64,000 nt of DNA, from the NCBI RefSeq assembly GCF_002440555.1, contig NZ_DJUR01000019.1, positions 1-64,000 on the forward strand, in the 5' to 3' direction. The notes below the pieces were generated by a model. It was not told the DNA's origin, did not search any database, and saw only the letters and a list, made by a program, of their open reading frames with translations. Origin of the DNA: Aerococcus sp. UBA6277 (GTDB lineage: Bacteria; Bacillota; Bacilli; Lactobacillales; Aerococcaceae). Of the stretch, positions 43,402 through 52,516 are shown one piece after another (positions within the stretch are counted from its first letter, which is position 1; each line of letters begins with the position of its first letter). Position numbers and translations under genes: made by a program.

Positions 43402-43855
43402 ATGGAGGTATTTGTCAACGATTCAACAGTGTGTGATAAAAACAAATATTGTATTGTAGTCCTTTTTAGCGAAGTAAAAAGAGCTTTTTTCTGTAAAAAG
43501 AGGATGCGTTACAACAAGAATTTGAATGAATTAGCGGAGAAAAAAAGTCATATTTTGTTAATTTTTATCCATTTTTCAAAAATACAACAATTAAGAATGC
43601 TATAATAGCAAGGTTTATAAAAATATTTATTAAAATATGATTAGATAGAAATGGGTTATTTTTTAATTATTAAACTTATATGGTATAAAAAGGACATATT
43701 TGAAATCCTGCTAACTAATTTTCAAGTTAAATATATATTATATGATATAATTCATTCTCATTCATTTCTACTATACTCACAAATATGTTAGAATGATAAG
43801 GATTAGAGGGTATTACTCGATCTCATTAAATTGCCATAATTAAAAAAATGGTGAT
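43402..43855. other. AT-rich gap between metQ and the cysS promoter
   Basis: About 450 bp of strongly AT-rich DNA. A 67-codon frame from ATG 43402 to 43605 has no ribosome binding site and lies directly in the terminator's shadow; I do not call it. Nothing else was recognised. Confidence 0.5.
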
Positions 43856-43937
43856 TTGTATTTTTTTGTAAAATGTTTCTATAATGGGCTTATACGAAAT
43901 AACTCGTCGAATGCATGCAGACGGCTTGTTCGTATCG
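43856..43937 (+). promoter_or_regulatory. cysS operon promoter and leader hairpin
   Basis: TTGTAT (43856-43861), 18 bp, TATAAT (43880-43885). The leader then holds nested arms ATACGAA (43892-43898) / TTCGTAT (43929-43935) and CGTC (43905-43908) / GACG (43920-43923) around a GCATGC core. No T-box consensus or T tract, so this is not a standard tRNA-sensing attenuator. Confidence 0.65.
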
Positions 43938-43998
43938 CCTCGAATAGACCGTTTGCTTGATCGCTGAACAAATTATCGGACATAGGAAGGGCAAATTT

Positions 43999-45420
43999 AT
44001 GTTAAAAATTTACAATACATTAACCAATCAGAAGGAAGAGTTTAAACCACTAGTGCCAGGAAATATTTCAATGTATGTATGTGGTCCTACTGTTTATAAC
44101 TACATTCATATTGGGAATGCCCGGTCTACGGTTGCTTTTGATACAGTGCGCCGCTACTTTGAATACCGCGGTTTTGATGTCAACTATGTATCTAACTTTA
44201 CGGATGTGGATGATAAGATTATTAACCGTGCAAATGAGGAAGGGCTAACACCTGAACAAATTGCGGATAAATATATTGAAGCATTCTATGAAGATACAGA
44301 TGCTTTAAACGTGAAACGTGCAACAAAAAACCCGCGTGTGATGGAGAATATGGAAGATATTATCCAATTCGTAGCTGATTTAGTAGACAAAGACTTTGCT
44401 TATGTAGTGGACGGCGATGTTTACTATAGAACACGTAAATTCGAAAAATATGGACAGTTATCTGATCAAAATATCAATGATCTACGTGCAGGGGCTTCTG
44501 AACGTTTAGAGGCAGACAGCCAATCTAAGAAGGAAGATGTCGTGGACTTTGCTTTATGGAAGTCAGCGAAACCAGGTGAAATTTCTTGGACTTCTCCTTG
44601 GGGTGAAGGTCGTCCAGGTTGGCATATCGAATGTTCTGTAATGGCAACCAAACTATTAGGGGATACTTTAGATATCCACGCAGGTGGACATGACTTAACA
44701 TTCCCGCACCATGAGAATGAAATTGCCCAATCTGAAGCCCACACAGGTCATACTTTCGCCAATTATTGGATGCACAATGGCTTTGTAACTATGGGTGATG
44801 ACGATGAAAAGATGTCTAAATCTTTAGGTAATTTTGTCTTAGCGCACGATTTGATAAAACAAGTTGACCCGCAAGTTGTCCGCTTCTTCTTAGCGTCAGC
44901 ACATTACCGGTCTCCATTGAGATTCAATGAAGAAAATATTCAAGATGCAACCAACAACTTAAATAACTTGAAAACAGCTTATGCGAACTTAAATTACCGT
45001 TTTGAAGATGCTAAAGAACATATAGATAACGATGCGGAAGTATTGGCACAAATCAAAGCTTTAGAGAATGAATTCATGGAAGCGATGGATGACGATGTCA
45101 ATACGCCAAATGGTTTAACTGTTGTGTACCGTTTGATGCGTGATATGAATGTTTATACAAACCAACCACAAGTATCCGTTCCAGCACTCAAAGCTTTCAA
45201 AGAGGCTTTCACAGCACTATTAATCGTCTTTGGTGTGACTTTATCGGACGAGAAAGAGTTGTTGGCGGATGATATTCAAGCCTTAATCGATGAACGTAAC
45301 CAAGCTCGTGCAGATAAAAACTTTGCGCGTGCAGACGAGATTCGTGACCAATTAAAGGCTGAAGGCATTATCCTTGATGATACTGCCCAAGGTACGCGTT
45401 GGAAGCGTGAGCAAGCCTAA
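43999..45420 (+). CDS. cysS: Cysteine--tRNA ligase
   Basis: Class I synthetase for tRNA-Cys. The 473-residue protein shows [16 protein letters not shown] (zinc Cys plus HIGH motif), the second zinc ligands in [12 protein letters not shown] and [16 protein letters not shown], and [12 protein letters not shown] 43999 follows AGGAAGGGC; an upstream in-frame ATG at 43957 has no site. It heads cysS-mrnC-rlmB-yacP-sigma, the conserved Firmicute order. Confidence 0.97.
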   Translation: MLKIYNTLTNQKEEFKPLVPGNISMYVCGPTVYNYIHIGNARSTVAFDTVRRYFEYRGFDVNYVSNFTDVDDKIINRANEEGLTPEQIADKYIEAFYEDTDALNVKRATKNPRVMENMEDIIQFVADLVDKDFAYVVDGDVYYRTRKFEKYGQLSDQNINDLRAGASERLEADSQSKKEDVVDFALWKSAKPGEISWTSPWGEGRPGWHIECSVMATKLLGDTLDIHAGGHDLTFPHHENEIAQSEAHTGHTFANYWMHNGFVTMGDDDEKMSKSLGNFVLAHDLIKQVDPQVVRFFLASAHYRSPLRFNEENIQDATNNLNNLKTAYANLNYRFEDAKEHIDNDAEVLAQIKALENEFMEAMDDDVNTPNGLTVVYRLMRDMNVYTNQPQVSVPALKAFKEAFTALLIVFGVTLSDEKELLADDIQALIDERNQARADKNFARADEIRDQLKAEGIILDDTAQGTRWKREQA

Positions 45421-45466
45421 TTGCGGTCTATAATAATGAAAATCAATACAGAAATGAGTCGACTAA

Positions 45467-45904
45467 ATGTCAGAAAATAAGTCTTTAACAAAAAATGAAA
45501 TCAAACAACTAAGTGGCCTAACCTTGGCTTATTTAGGCGATGCTTCTTGGGAAGTAGTGGTCCGCGACCATTTGGTTCAAAGTGGTTTAACGAAGCCCAA
45601 AGATCTACATAAAGCAGCGACTGAATTTGTGTCTGCTAAAGGGCAAGCCCTATTAATTGAAGCGATGCAAGCTGAGGAAGGGTTCCTTACTGGCGATGAA
45701 ATGACGATCTTTAAAAGAGGCCGTAATGCAAAAAGTCACTCAAGTGCTAAAAACGCAGATATTCATACCTATAGAATTGCAACCGGTTTTGAAGCGTTGA
45801 TGGGCTTTGCCTATTTAAATGATCAAAACCGATTTAAGGAAATTGCAGCTTTCTGTATTCAATACATTCAACACGCACAAAAAGAGGAGCAAGAAAATGG
45901 CTAG
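45467..45904 (+). CDS. mrnC: Mini-ribonuclease III
   Basis: RNase III-like catalytic domain without a double-strand RNA-binding domain; in Bacillus it matures 23S rRNA ends. The 145-residue protein contains LAYLGDASWEVVVRDHL (catalytic acidic residues) and FKRGRNAKSHSSAKNADIHTYRIATGFEALMGFAYL. It overlaps rlmB by eight bases, suggesting coupled expression of two 23S-acting enzymes. The ribosome binding site is weak (no clear AGGAGG before ATG 45467). Confidence 0.94.
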   Translation: MSENKSLTKNEIKQLSGLTLAYLGDASWEVVVRDHLVQSGLTKPKDLHKAATEFVSAKGQALLIEAMQAEEGFLTGDEMTIFKRGRNAKSHSSAKNADIHTYRIATGFEALMGFAYLNDQNRFKEIAAFCIQYIQHAQKEEQENG

Positions 45905-46712
45905 AGACAATCAAAGACAACAAAACAGAGATAGAAGACCCCGTAGTACAAATAATGAAGAAGAACTGGATCAATCTCCTGATTTCGTCTATGGTTTCCA
46001 TGCCGCGATGGAAGTATTGGAAGGCGACCATGATGTGAATAAAGTCTTCCTACAAACTGGCTTAAACGAGAAGAATGCCCAAGCTATTTTAAAAGCAGCC
46101 AACAAGCGAAATATCTTAGTATCCAATGTCCCGAAAGAGAAGTTAGATACGCTTTCTGATGGCGGAAATCACCAAGGTGTTGTTATGGCGATTGCGGCTT
46201 ATAAATATGCTGAATTAGATGATATCTTCAAAAAAGCTGAAGAGGCGAATGAAGACCCAACTATCATGGTTTTAGATGGTATAGAAGATCCGCATAACTT
46301 GGGTTCTATTCTAAGAACAGCTGATGCTTCAGGAGTACACGGGGTGATTATTCAAAACCGTCGCGCTGTTGGGTTAACACAAGTGGTTGCTAAAACTTCT
46401 ACAGGTGCTATTGAACATGTGCCAGTTGTTCGTGTAACCAATATTTCAAAAACGATTGATACATTAAAAGAACGTGGTGTATGGGTTTTTGGTACTGACA
46501 TGAAAGGTCAATCAATGTGGCAAATGGATGCGACACTACCGATTGCTGTCGTGATCGGTAATGAAGGTAAAGGTGTTTCACCAGGTGTGAAGAAACATCT
46601 AGACGGTATGATTACAATCCCAATGCGCGGGCATGTGCAAAGTTTAAATGCTAGTGTAGCAGCGGGATTATTAATGTATCAAATTTTTCAAAGTCGTATG
46701 GGTAATAGCTAA
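45897..46712 (+). CDS. rlmB: 23S rRNA 2'-O-ribose methyltransferase RlmB (TrmH/SpoU family)
   Basis: SPOUT methyltransferase modifying G2251 (E. coli numbering) of 23S rRNA. The 271-residue protein has a basic, Gln/Arg-rich N-terminal extension of about 35 residues, then the substrate-binding domain DFVYGFHAAMEVL. The knot motifs follow: LDGIEDPHNLGSILRTADASG, VVIGNEGKGVS and PMRGHVQSLNASVAAGLLMY. Start 45897 follows AGAGGAG; the longer frame from 45819 lies inside mrnC. Confidence 0.94.
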   Translation: MARDNQRQQNRDRRPRSTNNEEELDQSPDFVYGFHAAMEVLEGDHDVNKVFLQTGLNEKNAQAILKAANKRNILVSNVPKEKLDTLSDGGNHQGVVMAIAAYKYAELDDIFKKAEEANEDPTIMVLDGIEDPHNLGSILRTADASGVHGVIIQNRRAVGLTQVVAKTSTGAIEHVPVVRVTNISKTIDTLKERGVWVFGTDMKGQSMWQMDATLPIAVVIGNEGKGVSPGVKKHLDGMITIPMRGHVQSLNASVAAGLLMYQIFQSRMGNS

Positions 46713-46759
46713 CCAATGAATTGATTTTATATTAAGTTGATAAAGAAAGGAGGGGTGAC

Positions 46760-47299
46760 ATGGCTTTAAGGAAAGAACGTTTAATTGTTGATGGCTATAA
46801 CATGATTGGTTCATGGCCTTTACTTGTAAAGTTGAAAAATCGAGATGAAATTGAGGCTGCAAGAGACTTGTTGTTAGCAACCCTTTCTAACTATGTGGGC
46901 TATCACGATATTGAAACTTGGGTCGTTTTTGACGCTATGTTTGTCCCTGGTATTTCTAAATCGTATGATCAATTTAACTTACATGTTGTTTTTACCAGTG
47001 AAGGACAAACGGCTGATTCATACATCGAAGAGATGATTGTGGATTTAGTGAGTCCTTTACACAATGTTACTGTAGCGACTAGTGACCTAGCTGAACAGCG
47101 TATTGTATTTCAAAAGGGTGCCTTGAGACAATCGGCACAAGAACTATTTAGAGATGTACAAAAAACCAATGTGGAAATTGCACATGGTGGTAATGATTAT
47201 GAATACAACAAATATCAAAGATCCATACCATGGTCAGTCCATCAGCTAGATAAATTAAATGACTTTTATAGAGATTTAATTGACAAGAAAAGTGAATAG
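46760..47299 (+). CDS. yacP: NYN-domain ribonuclease YacP/Rae1
   Basis: Homologue of B. subtilis Rae1 (YacP), an endonuclease that cuts mRNA in the ribosomal A site. The 179-residue PIN-like NYN domain shows LIVDGYNMIGSWP at the start, VVFDAMFVPG, FTSEGQTADSYIEEMI and VTVATSDLAEQRIVFQKGALRQSAQEL. AAAGGAGGGG precedes ATG 46760. It sits between rlmB and a sigma factor gene, the usual Firmicute order. Confidence 0.92.
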   Translation: MALRKERLIVDGYNMIGSWPLLVKLKNRDEIEAARDLLLATLSNYVGYHDIETWVVFDAMFVPGISKSYDQFNLHVVFTSEGQTADSYIEEMIVDLVSPLHNVTVATSDLAEQRIVFQKGALRQSAQELFRDVQKTNVEIAHGGNDYEYNKYQRSIPWSVHQLDKLNDFYRDLIDKKSE

Positions 47300-47364
47300 T
47301 AGGATTTTGATGTGTTTGGTCTGTTGGATTGAGCCTGGGTGGTCTATCTGGAGAGGACAAATCT

Positions 47365-47991
47365 ATGGCAAAGCAGAAACAAAGTAAGGACCAGTCACAG
47401 GTATTGGATTTAGTATTGCAGGCTAAAAATGAACTTACTGAAGAAATATTTGATGCATTATACCAAGAAGTTTTACCTACCTTATATGCTAACCGTTGGC
47501 GCATCCCTAAGTATATTTTGGAAAATGATGATTACTATCAAGAAGCTAGAATTAGTCTAGTACAAGCTGTTCAAACATATCGCATCAATAGTAAGGCAGC
47601 CTTTACAACTTACTTTGCGAATGTATTCAAAAATAGGTTGCTCGATATTCGCCGGATGCACATGACGGATAAACGGATTGCTAATTTTAAAGTTGAGCGG
47701 TCACTAGATTTGTTTGCAAGTGAAGGTGAAGAAAACAATATAGAAAATCGCTTGAGGACCAAAGAATTTCCACCCGAATATGTGTATCTTTTCCATGAAA
47801 CAATTAATAGGTACGAGAAAAGTTTGTCTGATATGGAAAGAACGGCATATGGTTATTTCAAACAAGGTTTTTCTTACGAAGAGATGGAAAAACTCACGGG
47901 CTTTACCAGAAAACAGGTCCATTCGTTAATCGCTAAATGTAAACGAAAGTATCGCCAGATATTATCTGACTATTTTGATGATGGTGATTGA
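47365..47991 (+). CDS. Sigma-70 family RNA polymerase sigma factor (SigH/ComX-like)
   Basis: Alternative sigma factor in the position of B. subtilis sigH. The 208-residue protein has region 2 (ENDDYYQEARISLVQAVQTYRINSKAAFTTYFANVFKNRLLD, given here in outline) near residues 55-95. Region 4 (FKQGFSYEEMEKLTGFTRKQVHSLIAK) lies near the C-terminus. ATG 47365 follows GGAGAGGAC. In non-sporulating relatives such factors drive competence genes; that role is an inference. A terminator ends the operon. Confidence 0.85.
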   Translation: MAKQKQSKDQSQVLDLVLQAKNELTEEIFDALYQEVLPTLYANRWRIPKYILENDDYYQEARISLVQAVQTYRINSKAAFTTYFANVFKNRLLDIRRMHMTDKRIANFKVERSLDLFASEGEENNIENRLRTKEFPPEYVYLFHETINRYEKSLSDMERTAYGYFKQGFSYEEMEKLTGFTRKQVHSLIAKCKRKYRQILSDYFDDGD

Positions 47992-48003
47992 AACAAAATT
48001 CTG

Positions 48004-48036
48004 CCATGCATGGTTACAACTGTGCATGGTTTTTTC
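48004..48036 (+). terminator. Terminator of the cysS-sigma operon
   Basis: CCATGCA (48004-48010) / TGCATGG (48023-48029) and T6. Confidence 0.8.
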
Positions 48037-48210
48037 TATGGTTTCTTTTTGATTAATTTTATGGAGTAGCTTACATTTGAATAGTGAAAAAGTGAGCAAA
48101 GTAGTTTATGATATTTTTGGAAGTTGGTGATTTTTAGGGAGGATTGCCAGTATTCAAATTATATAGGCGGTTTGCAAAGACGCTTATAAATACATTTTAG
48201 GAGATGGTTT

Positions 48211-49542
48211 ATGGAAATGTTGGATATTATTGGGGTGTTTATCGGTATTGTACTGATTATTTGGTTTTCTGTTAAAGGGTTGCATATTATTATTGCGGCA
48301 CCTTTATCTGCTTTGGTTGTCATTCTCGCTAACCAAATGGATATTTTTGGGTCTTTGGTTGGTCAAGAGCATTCGTATATGACAGCTTTGGCTGGTTTCT
48401 TGATTAATAATTTTGCGATTTTCTCATTGGGTGCTGTTTTGGCACAATATATGGAAAAGAGTCATGCGACAGTGTCTATTGCCAACTTCATCTTGAGTAA
48501 GGTGGGGATGGGCTCTAAATATATGATTATGGTAGCAATTATGGCTATTGCAGCCTTGTTAACTTATGGTGGGATTTCATTGTTTGTGGTTATGTTTGCG
48601 GTAGTGCCGTTAGCCAAGCGGATCTTCAAACAAATGGATATTAACTGGGAGTTGTTCCCTATTCCTTTATTTTTGGGTGCTGGAACCTTTACCATGTCTA
48701 GTTTGCCAGGAAGCCCTTCGGTGCAAAATGCGATTCCAACTACAGCTTTGGGGACATCATTAACGGCCGCGCCTATTCTAGGGTTAATCGGGTCATTAGT
48801 CCTTTTGACTTTTGGCTTACTGTATATGAAATGGTGCTTGGACCGGTCTGTGAAGAAGGGTGAACATTTTGATACCTATTTAGAAGGTAAGATGGATCCT
48901 AAAGGGGTAACTGGGGAGGTGGATGAATCGAAACTGCCATCTATTTGGATTTCTTTAGCGCCGATTATGACCTTGATTGCTATTATCTTGATTTTCTCTA
49001 GTGTGGCTAATATTATTTTAGTGGCTTTAGCTACAGCGATTGTCTTATCAGCTATTCTATACCACAGCTACATTCCATCACAGAATATGACCTTGAATGC
49101 GGGCGCGACAGGGGCCGTTATGCCGGCCTTCTCAACTTCATCTTCTGTAGCGTTTGGTTCAGTATTAACCTTGGCACCTGGTTTTGCGGTCATCCAACAA
49201 GCGATTACCTCTATTCCTGGTAGTCCAGTGATTGGATTGGCTGTATCGTCTACCTTACTAAGTGGGATTACAGGTTCTGCTTCGGGTGCGATTGGGATTG
49301 TGATGAATACCCTAGCACCAGATTATATTGCTATGGGGATTGATCCAGAGTTGGTTCACCGAATTACAGTGATTGCGGCGGCAACATTAACGGCGATGCC
49401 ACAGTCTGGGGTCGTGATTACCTTTAATAATTTGACTGGGTTATCCATTAAACATGGATTTATCCACCAGTTCATTATTACAAACGTGGCGCACATGCTG
49501 GCTTTGATTGCCGTACTTATCGCTTCAGCCTTTTTATATTAA
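48211..49542 (+). CDS. GntP family permease
   Basis: Proton symporter of the gluconate permease family (gluconate or another short organic acid). The 443-residue protein is very hydrophobic with about 12 helices; LAQYMEKSHATVSIANFIL, LTYGGISLFVVMFAVVPLAK and SSLPGSPSVQNAIPTTALGT are family segments, as is ASGAIGIVMNTLAPDY. TAGGAG precedes ATG 48211. No gluconate kinase or regulator is next to it, so substrate is not assigned. Confidence 0.87.
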   Translation: MEMLDIIGVFIGIVLIIWFSVKGLHIIIAAPLSALVVILANQMDIFGSLVGQEHSYMTALAGFLINNFAIFSLGAVLAQYMEKSHATVSIANFILSKVGMGSKYMIMVAIMAIAALLTYGGISLFVVMFAVVPLAKRIFKQMDINWELFPIPLFLGAGTFTMSSLPGSPSVQNAIPTTALGTSLTAAPILGLIGSLVLLTFGLLYMKWCLDRSVKKGEHFDTYLEGKMDPKGVTGEVDESKLPSIWISLAPIMTLIAIILIFSSVANIILVALATAIVLSAILYHSYIPSQNMTLNAGATGAVMPAFSTSSSVAFGSVLTLAPGFAVIQQAITSIPGSPVIGLAVSSTLLSGITGSASGAIGIVMNTLAPDYIAMGIDPELVHRITVIAAATLTAMPQSGVVITFNNLTGLSIKHGFIHQFIITNVAHMLALIAVLIASAFLY

Positions 49543-49562
49543 ATACATTCTATAGATTTAAA

Positions 49563-49597
49563 AGAGGAGTTGCCTGATGATAGTACAACTCCTCTCG
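49563..49597 (+). terminator. Terminator after the GntP permease gene
   Basis: AGAGGAGTTG (49563-49572) / CAACTCCTCT (49586-49595). Confidence 0.7.
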
Positions 49598-49640
49598 TTA
49601 TTTGTGCTATAATTAAGGGTGCAGGAAATATATATTGACA

Positions 49641-49670
49641 TTGACCATCGGAGTAAGTACCATGTACAAT
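49641..49670 (+). promoter_or_regulatory. rpmG-secE promoter
   Basis: TTGACC (49641-49646), 18 bp, TACAAT (49665-49670). A second TTGACA lies immediately upstream (49635-49640). Confidence 0.75.
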
Positions 49671-49697
49671 GAATTTGAAACAAGGAGATTGTGAATT

Positions 49698-49850
49698 ATG
49701 GCAACAAAAAAAGTATCACTTGCTTGTTCAGTATGTGGCTCAAGAAATTACACGACTAATAGTAATGCCAATAACCGTACTGAGCGTTTAGAAGTGAAGA
49801 AATTCTGTAGACACTGTAACCAACATACAATACACAAAGAAACCAAGTAG
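49698..49850 (+). CDS. rpmG: 50S ribosomal protein L33
   Basis: A 50-residue zinc-ribbon L33 beginning [18 protein letters not shown] with the second cysteine pair in [11 protein letters not shown]. Both CxxC pairs are kept, so this is the zinc-binding (C+) form. CAAGGAG precedes ATG 49698. secE follows after about 33 bases, the standard order rpmG-secE-nusG. Confidence 0.95.
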   Translation: MATKKVSLACSVCGSRNYTTNSNANNRTERLEVKKFCRHCNQHTIHKETK

Positions 49851-49883
49851 TCGAAGACGACTGATAGAGGGTGAGGGAAGTTG

Positions 49884-50057
49884 ATGCAATTTTTAAAAGA
49901 TGTATGGCATGAAATGCGATTGACAACATGGCCGAGTGGTGGCGAGTTGGTGCGTTACACTGGTATCGTATTGTCAACTATTATCATGGTTGCCATTTTC
50001 CTAGGGGTTATTGATACCGTAGCGCAATGGGCGTTTAGATGGTTTATTAACTTATAA
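49884..50057 (+). CDS. secE: Preprotein translocase subunit SecE
   Basis: A 57-residue single-helix SecE. The amphipathic N-terminal part MQFLKDVWHEMRLTTWPSGGELVRYT carries the conserved TWP segment, followed by one membrane helix (GIVLSTIIMVAIFLGVIDTVAQW). It clamps SecY in the membrane. GTGAGGGAAG precedes ATG 49884. It lies between rpmG and nusG. Confidence 0.95.
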   Translation: MQFLKDVWHEMRLTTWPSGGELVRYTGIVLSTIIMVAIFLGVIDTVAQWAFRWFINL

Positions 50058-50088
50058 TTGTAACTTGTTATGGCGCACGCATGGGCGG

Positions 50089-50150
50089 TGTGTTATAATG
50101 GGCACGAATAAAGCGAAGAGAAAACCTTTCATGTGGGGAAGGTTTTTTAA
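50089..50150 (+). promoter_or_regulatory. Extended -10 promoter and attenuator-like hairpin ahead of nusG
   Basis: TGTTATAAT gives an extended -10 (TATAAT 50094-50099). About 20 bases later AAAACCTT (50121-50128) pairs with AAGGTTTT (50139-50146), followed by T to 50148. The stem lies between this promoter and the nusG ribosome binding site at 50188, so it could work as an attenuator rather than only as the secE terminator. Confidence 0.55.
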
Positions 50151-50201
50151 TTTGCCTTGAAGTTGATCGATGATGAATGTATTGAAAGAAGGAGCATATC
50201 G

Positions 50202-50756
50202 ATGGTAGAAGAAATCGAAATTGGTAAAGAGTGGTATGTAATCCATACATACGCTGGCTATGAAAATAAAGTGAAACAAAACTTAGAAATGCGTATTACT
50301 TCAATGGATATGGAAGATTACATTTACCGTGTAATCGTGCCTGAAGAAGAGCATGTAGAGAAAACGAAATCAGGTAAAGAGAAGATTGTTAAGATCAAAA
50401 ACTTTCCAGGTTATGTATTAGTTGAGATGATCATGTCAGATGAAGCGTGGTTCGTTGTACGTAATACACCAGGTGTTACAGGGTTCTTAGGTTCTCACGG
50501 GCAAGGTTCAAAACCAACACCATTATTACCTGATGAAGTACGTAATATCTTATCAAGTCTTGGTGAAGGTGGCCGTAACCGTGATATCTCATTTGATATC
50601 GATGAAGTGGTTAAGGTTATCGACGGTGCCTTTGATGGTATGGAAGGTCGCGTTCAAGAGATTGATGCAGAACATGGTAAGTTGAAACTGACTGTTGAAA
50701 TGTTTGGACGTGAAACATTAGCAGAAGTAGACTACGACCAAGTAGATAAATTCTAA
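50202..50756 (+). CDS. nusG: Transcription termination/antitermination protein NusG
   Basis: NusG binds RNA polymerase and modulates pausing. The 184-residue protein has the NGN domain opening EWYVIHTYAGYENKVKQNLE, PGYVLVEMIMSDEAWFVVRNTPGVTGFLG, and the C-terminal KOW domain EVVKVIDGAFDGMEGRVQEID. ATG 50202 follows GAAGGAG; the longer frame from 50157 is not needed. A terminator follows, so it is not cotranscribed with rplKA. Confidence 0.96.
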   Translation: MVEEIEIGKEWYVIHTYAGYENKVKQNLEMRITSMDMEDYIYRVIVPEEEHVEKTKSGKEKIVKIKNFPGYVLVEMIMSDEAWFVVRNTPGVTGFLGSHGQGSKPTPLLPDEVRNILSSLGEGGRNRDISFDIDEVVKVIDGAFDGMEGRVQEIDAEHGKLKLTVEMFGRETLAEVDYDQVDKF

Positions 50757-50811
50757 TTTGCGATATTTTACAAATCATAGTTGAGATAAAATAAACCATA
50801 GTTAAATGAAT

Positions 50812-50858
50812 AAATAGCGGGTAAAGATTCTTAAACAAAATCCTTACCCGCTATTTTT
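50812..50858 (+). terminator. Terminator after nusG
   Basis: AATAGCGGGTAA and TTACCCGCTATT pair around an A-rich loop, followed by TTTTTC. Confidence 0.88.
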
Positions 50859-51054
50859 CTCTATTGATTAATATTCATTTTCTAATTGTTTATTTTTTAT
50901 CCTTCCAGCGGTAAAGATACATGTATATCAAAATATCGTACAATTTATAACCGGAAATTACCGAATGCATAAAAGGGAATGTGTATAGTGAATACAAGCC
51001 ACCATTAAAACGTAAAACGTTAGAGAAGAGGCGAATGGCAAACCGAAGATGCAC

Positions 51055-51091
51055 AAAAAAATCAGTTGCTTTTATGGGCAACTGATTTTTT
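51055..51091. terminator. Terminator of phoU
   Basis: AAAAAATCAGTTGC / GCAACTGATTTTTT (to 51091), a symmetric stem with A and T tracts. It lies just past the phoU stop on the minus strand. Confidence 0.88.
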
Positions 51092-51111
51092 CTATATTAT
51101 ATATGTAGATT

Positions 51112-51783
51112 TTAGTCGTTTAAATTCACGATATCTGCATCTTCTGTATAAATAACGCGTTCGCATAGGTTTGTTGCATAATCACCGATACGTTCGATAT
51201 CATGTAAAATGGCATTAATCGCTGAACCTGTTTGAACAGTTTCGGGTTGATTCTGCATGATTACTAAAATTTGATCGACAAGTTCTCTAAAAGCACTGTC
51301 TACTTCGTCATCCATAGCAGCGATTTCTTTAGCGCGTTCAACGTTATGTTGGCTAAAGGCATCGATTGCTTGTCCAAGCATGTTTTTCGCTAACTCACCT
51401 ACGGCAAAAATATCATCCATAACTGAATCAAATGGTGCTAGGTTTTCAACGCGTAAAATACCTTTCGCTACGGATACTGCGTGGTCGGCTACGCGCTCTA
51501 GGTCAGAACTTGAAGCAAATACTGACAGAATCATACGTAGGTCTGTACCGATTGGTTGTTGACGAGCGATTATACGCATTACATAATATTCGATTTCTTT
51601 CTCTAACTTGTTAATCTCAGCATCGCTTTCAATAACAGTTTGTGCGCCATTGTGGTCATTGGTTTTTAATGCTTGGAAAGATCGTTCTAACATAGCCGCC
51701 GTACCAAATCCGAGTTTTGCGTGCATACCCTCCAAAGTCTTTAGTTGGTCATCGTAAAATTTTCTTACTGGACGTTCCATCAT
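51112..51783 (-). CDS. phoU: Phosphate signalling protein PhoU
   Basis: PhoU couples the Pst phosphate importer to phosphate signalling in the cell. The 223-residue all-helical protein shows two PhoU repeats; the metal-binding-type acidic clusters are SDLERVADHAVSVA in repeat 1 and HDIERIGDYATNLCE in repeat 2. AAAGGAG precedes ATG 51783 (a second ATG at 51780 is equally possible). No pst genes are beside it. It is transcribed against the flow, between nusG and rplK. Confidence 0.94.
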   Translation of the reverse strand: MMERPVRKFYDDQLKTLEGMHAKLGFGTAAMLERSFQALKTNDHNGAQTVIESDAEINKLEKEIEYYVMRIIARQQPIGTDLRMILSVFASSSDLERVADHAVSVAKGILRVENLAPFDSVMDDIFAVGELAKNMLGQAIDAFSQHNVERAKEIAAMDDEVDSAFRELVDQILVIMQNQPETVQTGSAINAILHDIERIGDYATNLCERVIYTEDADIVNLND

Positions 51784-51953
51784 TATCACTCCTTTGCAAT
51801 GTACTTTTCCTCTATTAAGGATACAGTTTACCATATTTTGTCGGTCTTGTCATCTGATAAATATTGTAAAATAGCCGATGTAACCCTTTACAATAAATTT
51901 ACAAAATGAACTTAAAGATTATACAACCGTTTATCAAAAAAGACTTGCAATCA

Positions 51954-52031
51954 TGACTTTTATGTGGTTAAATAGGATACTGTGTGTAGACACATGAAGT
52001 GGGAGGAGGAATCTTAACTCCATTAAACCAC
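51954..52031 (+). promoter_or_regulatory. rplKA promoter and L1-binding-site-like leader
   Basis: TTGCAA, 17 bp, TTAAAT (about 51954-51982) is the promoter candidate. The leader has a small stem TGTGT/ACACA (about 51981-51994) and then GTGGGAGG (51999-52006) facing AAACCAC (to 52031). GTGGGAGG…ACCAC is the sequence of the 23S rRNA helix bound by protein L1, so this is a likely L1 autoregulatory site. Confidence 0.6.
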
Positions 52032-52058
52032 AACGCGAAAAACAAGGAGGAATGTTTC

Positions 52059-52484
52059 GTGGCTAAAAAAGTACAACAAATCGTTAAATTACAAATTGAA
52101 GCTGGTAAAGCAAGTCCAGCTCCTCCAGTAGGTCCTGCATTAGGTCAAGCTGGTGTGAACATCATGGGATTCACTAAAGAATTCAATGCGCGTACACAAG
52201 ATCAAATGGGTATGATTATCCCTGTAGTGATCACTGTATTCGAAGACCGTTCATTTACATTTATTACTAAAACACCACCGGCTGCAGTATTATTGAAAAA
52301 AGCTGCTGGCGTGGCTAAGGGTTCTGGCGAACCTAACAAAAACAAAGTCGCTACAGTAACTCGCGACCAAGTTCGTGAAATTGCAGAAACAAAAATGGAA
52401 GACTTGAACGCTGCAGATGTAGAAGCTGCTATGCGTATGGTTGAAGGTACTGCACGTTCAATGGGCTTTGTAGTAGAAGGCTAA
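52059..52484 (+). CDS. rplK: 50S ribosomal protein L11
   Basis: Component of the GTPase-associated centre. The 141-residue protein starts (GTG) [38 protein letters not shown], shown here only to identify it, and ends with [15 protein letters not shown]. The GTG at 52059 is chosen since AAGGAGG (52044-52050) is eight bases away, and an earlier in-frame ATG at 51999 would read through the leader. rplA follows after 99 bases. Confidence 0.96.
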   Translation: MAKKVQQIVKLQIEAGKASPAPPVGPALGQAGVNIMGFTKEFNARTQDQMGMIIPVVITVFEDRSFTFITKTPPAAVLLKKAAGVAKGSGEPNKNKVATVTRDQVREIAETKMEDLNAADVEAAMRMVEGTARSMGFVVEG

Positions 52485-52516
52485 TTGTCACACTGTAATA
52501 CATGAAACCCGTACGC

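Noticed and set aside
43402-43605. 67-codon plus-strand frame after the metQ terminator
   Set aside because: Starts two bases after the terminator T run, without its own promoter or a ribosome binding site, and is biased to Lys, Phe and Asn as expected from AT-rich noncoding DNA.
43856-43998. T-box riboswitch for cysS
   Set aside because: The conserved T-box sequence and a competing terminator are absent; only a simple nested hairpin is present.
48150-48200. cre site before the GntP permease gene
   Set aside because: The best match around GCAAAGACGCTTATAAA reaches only about 10 of 14 positions.
50890-51081. 63-codon minus-strand frame between the nusG and phoU terminators
   Set aside because: Its end reads like protein (GYKLYDILIYMYLYRWKDKK), but the only ATG lies inside the phoU terminator stem with no ribosome binding site. 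At most it is a remnant; not supported enough to list.
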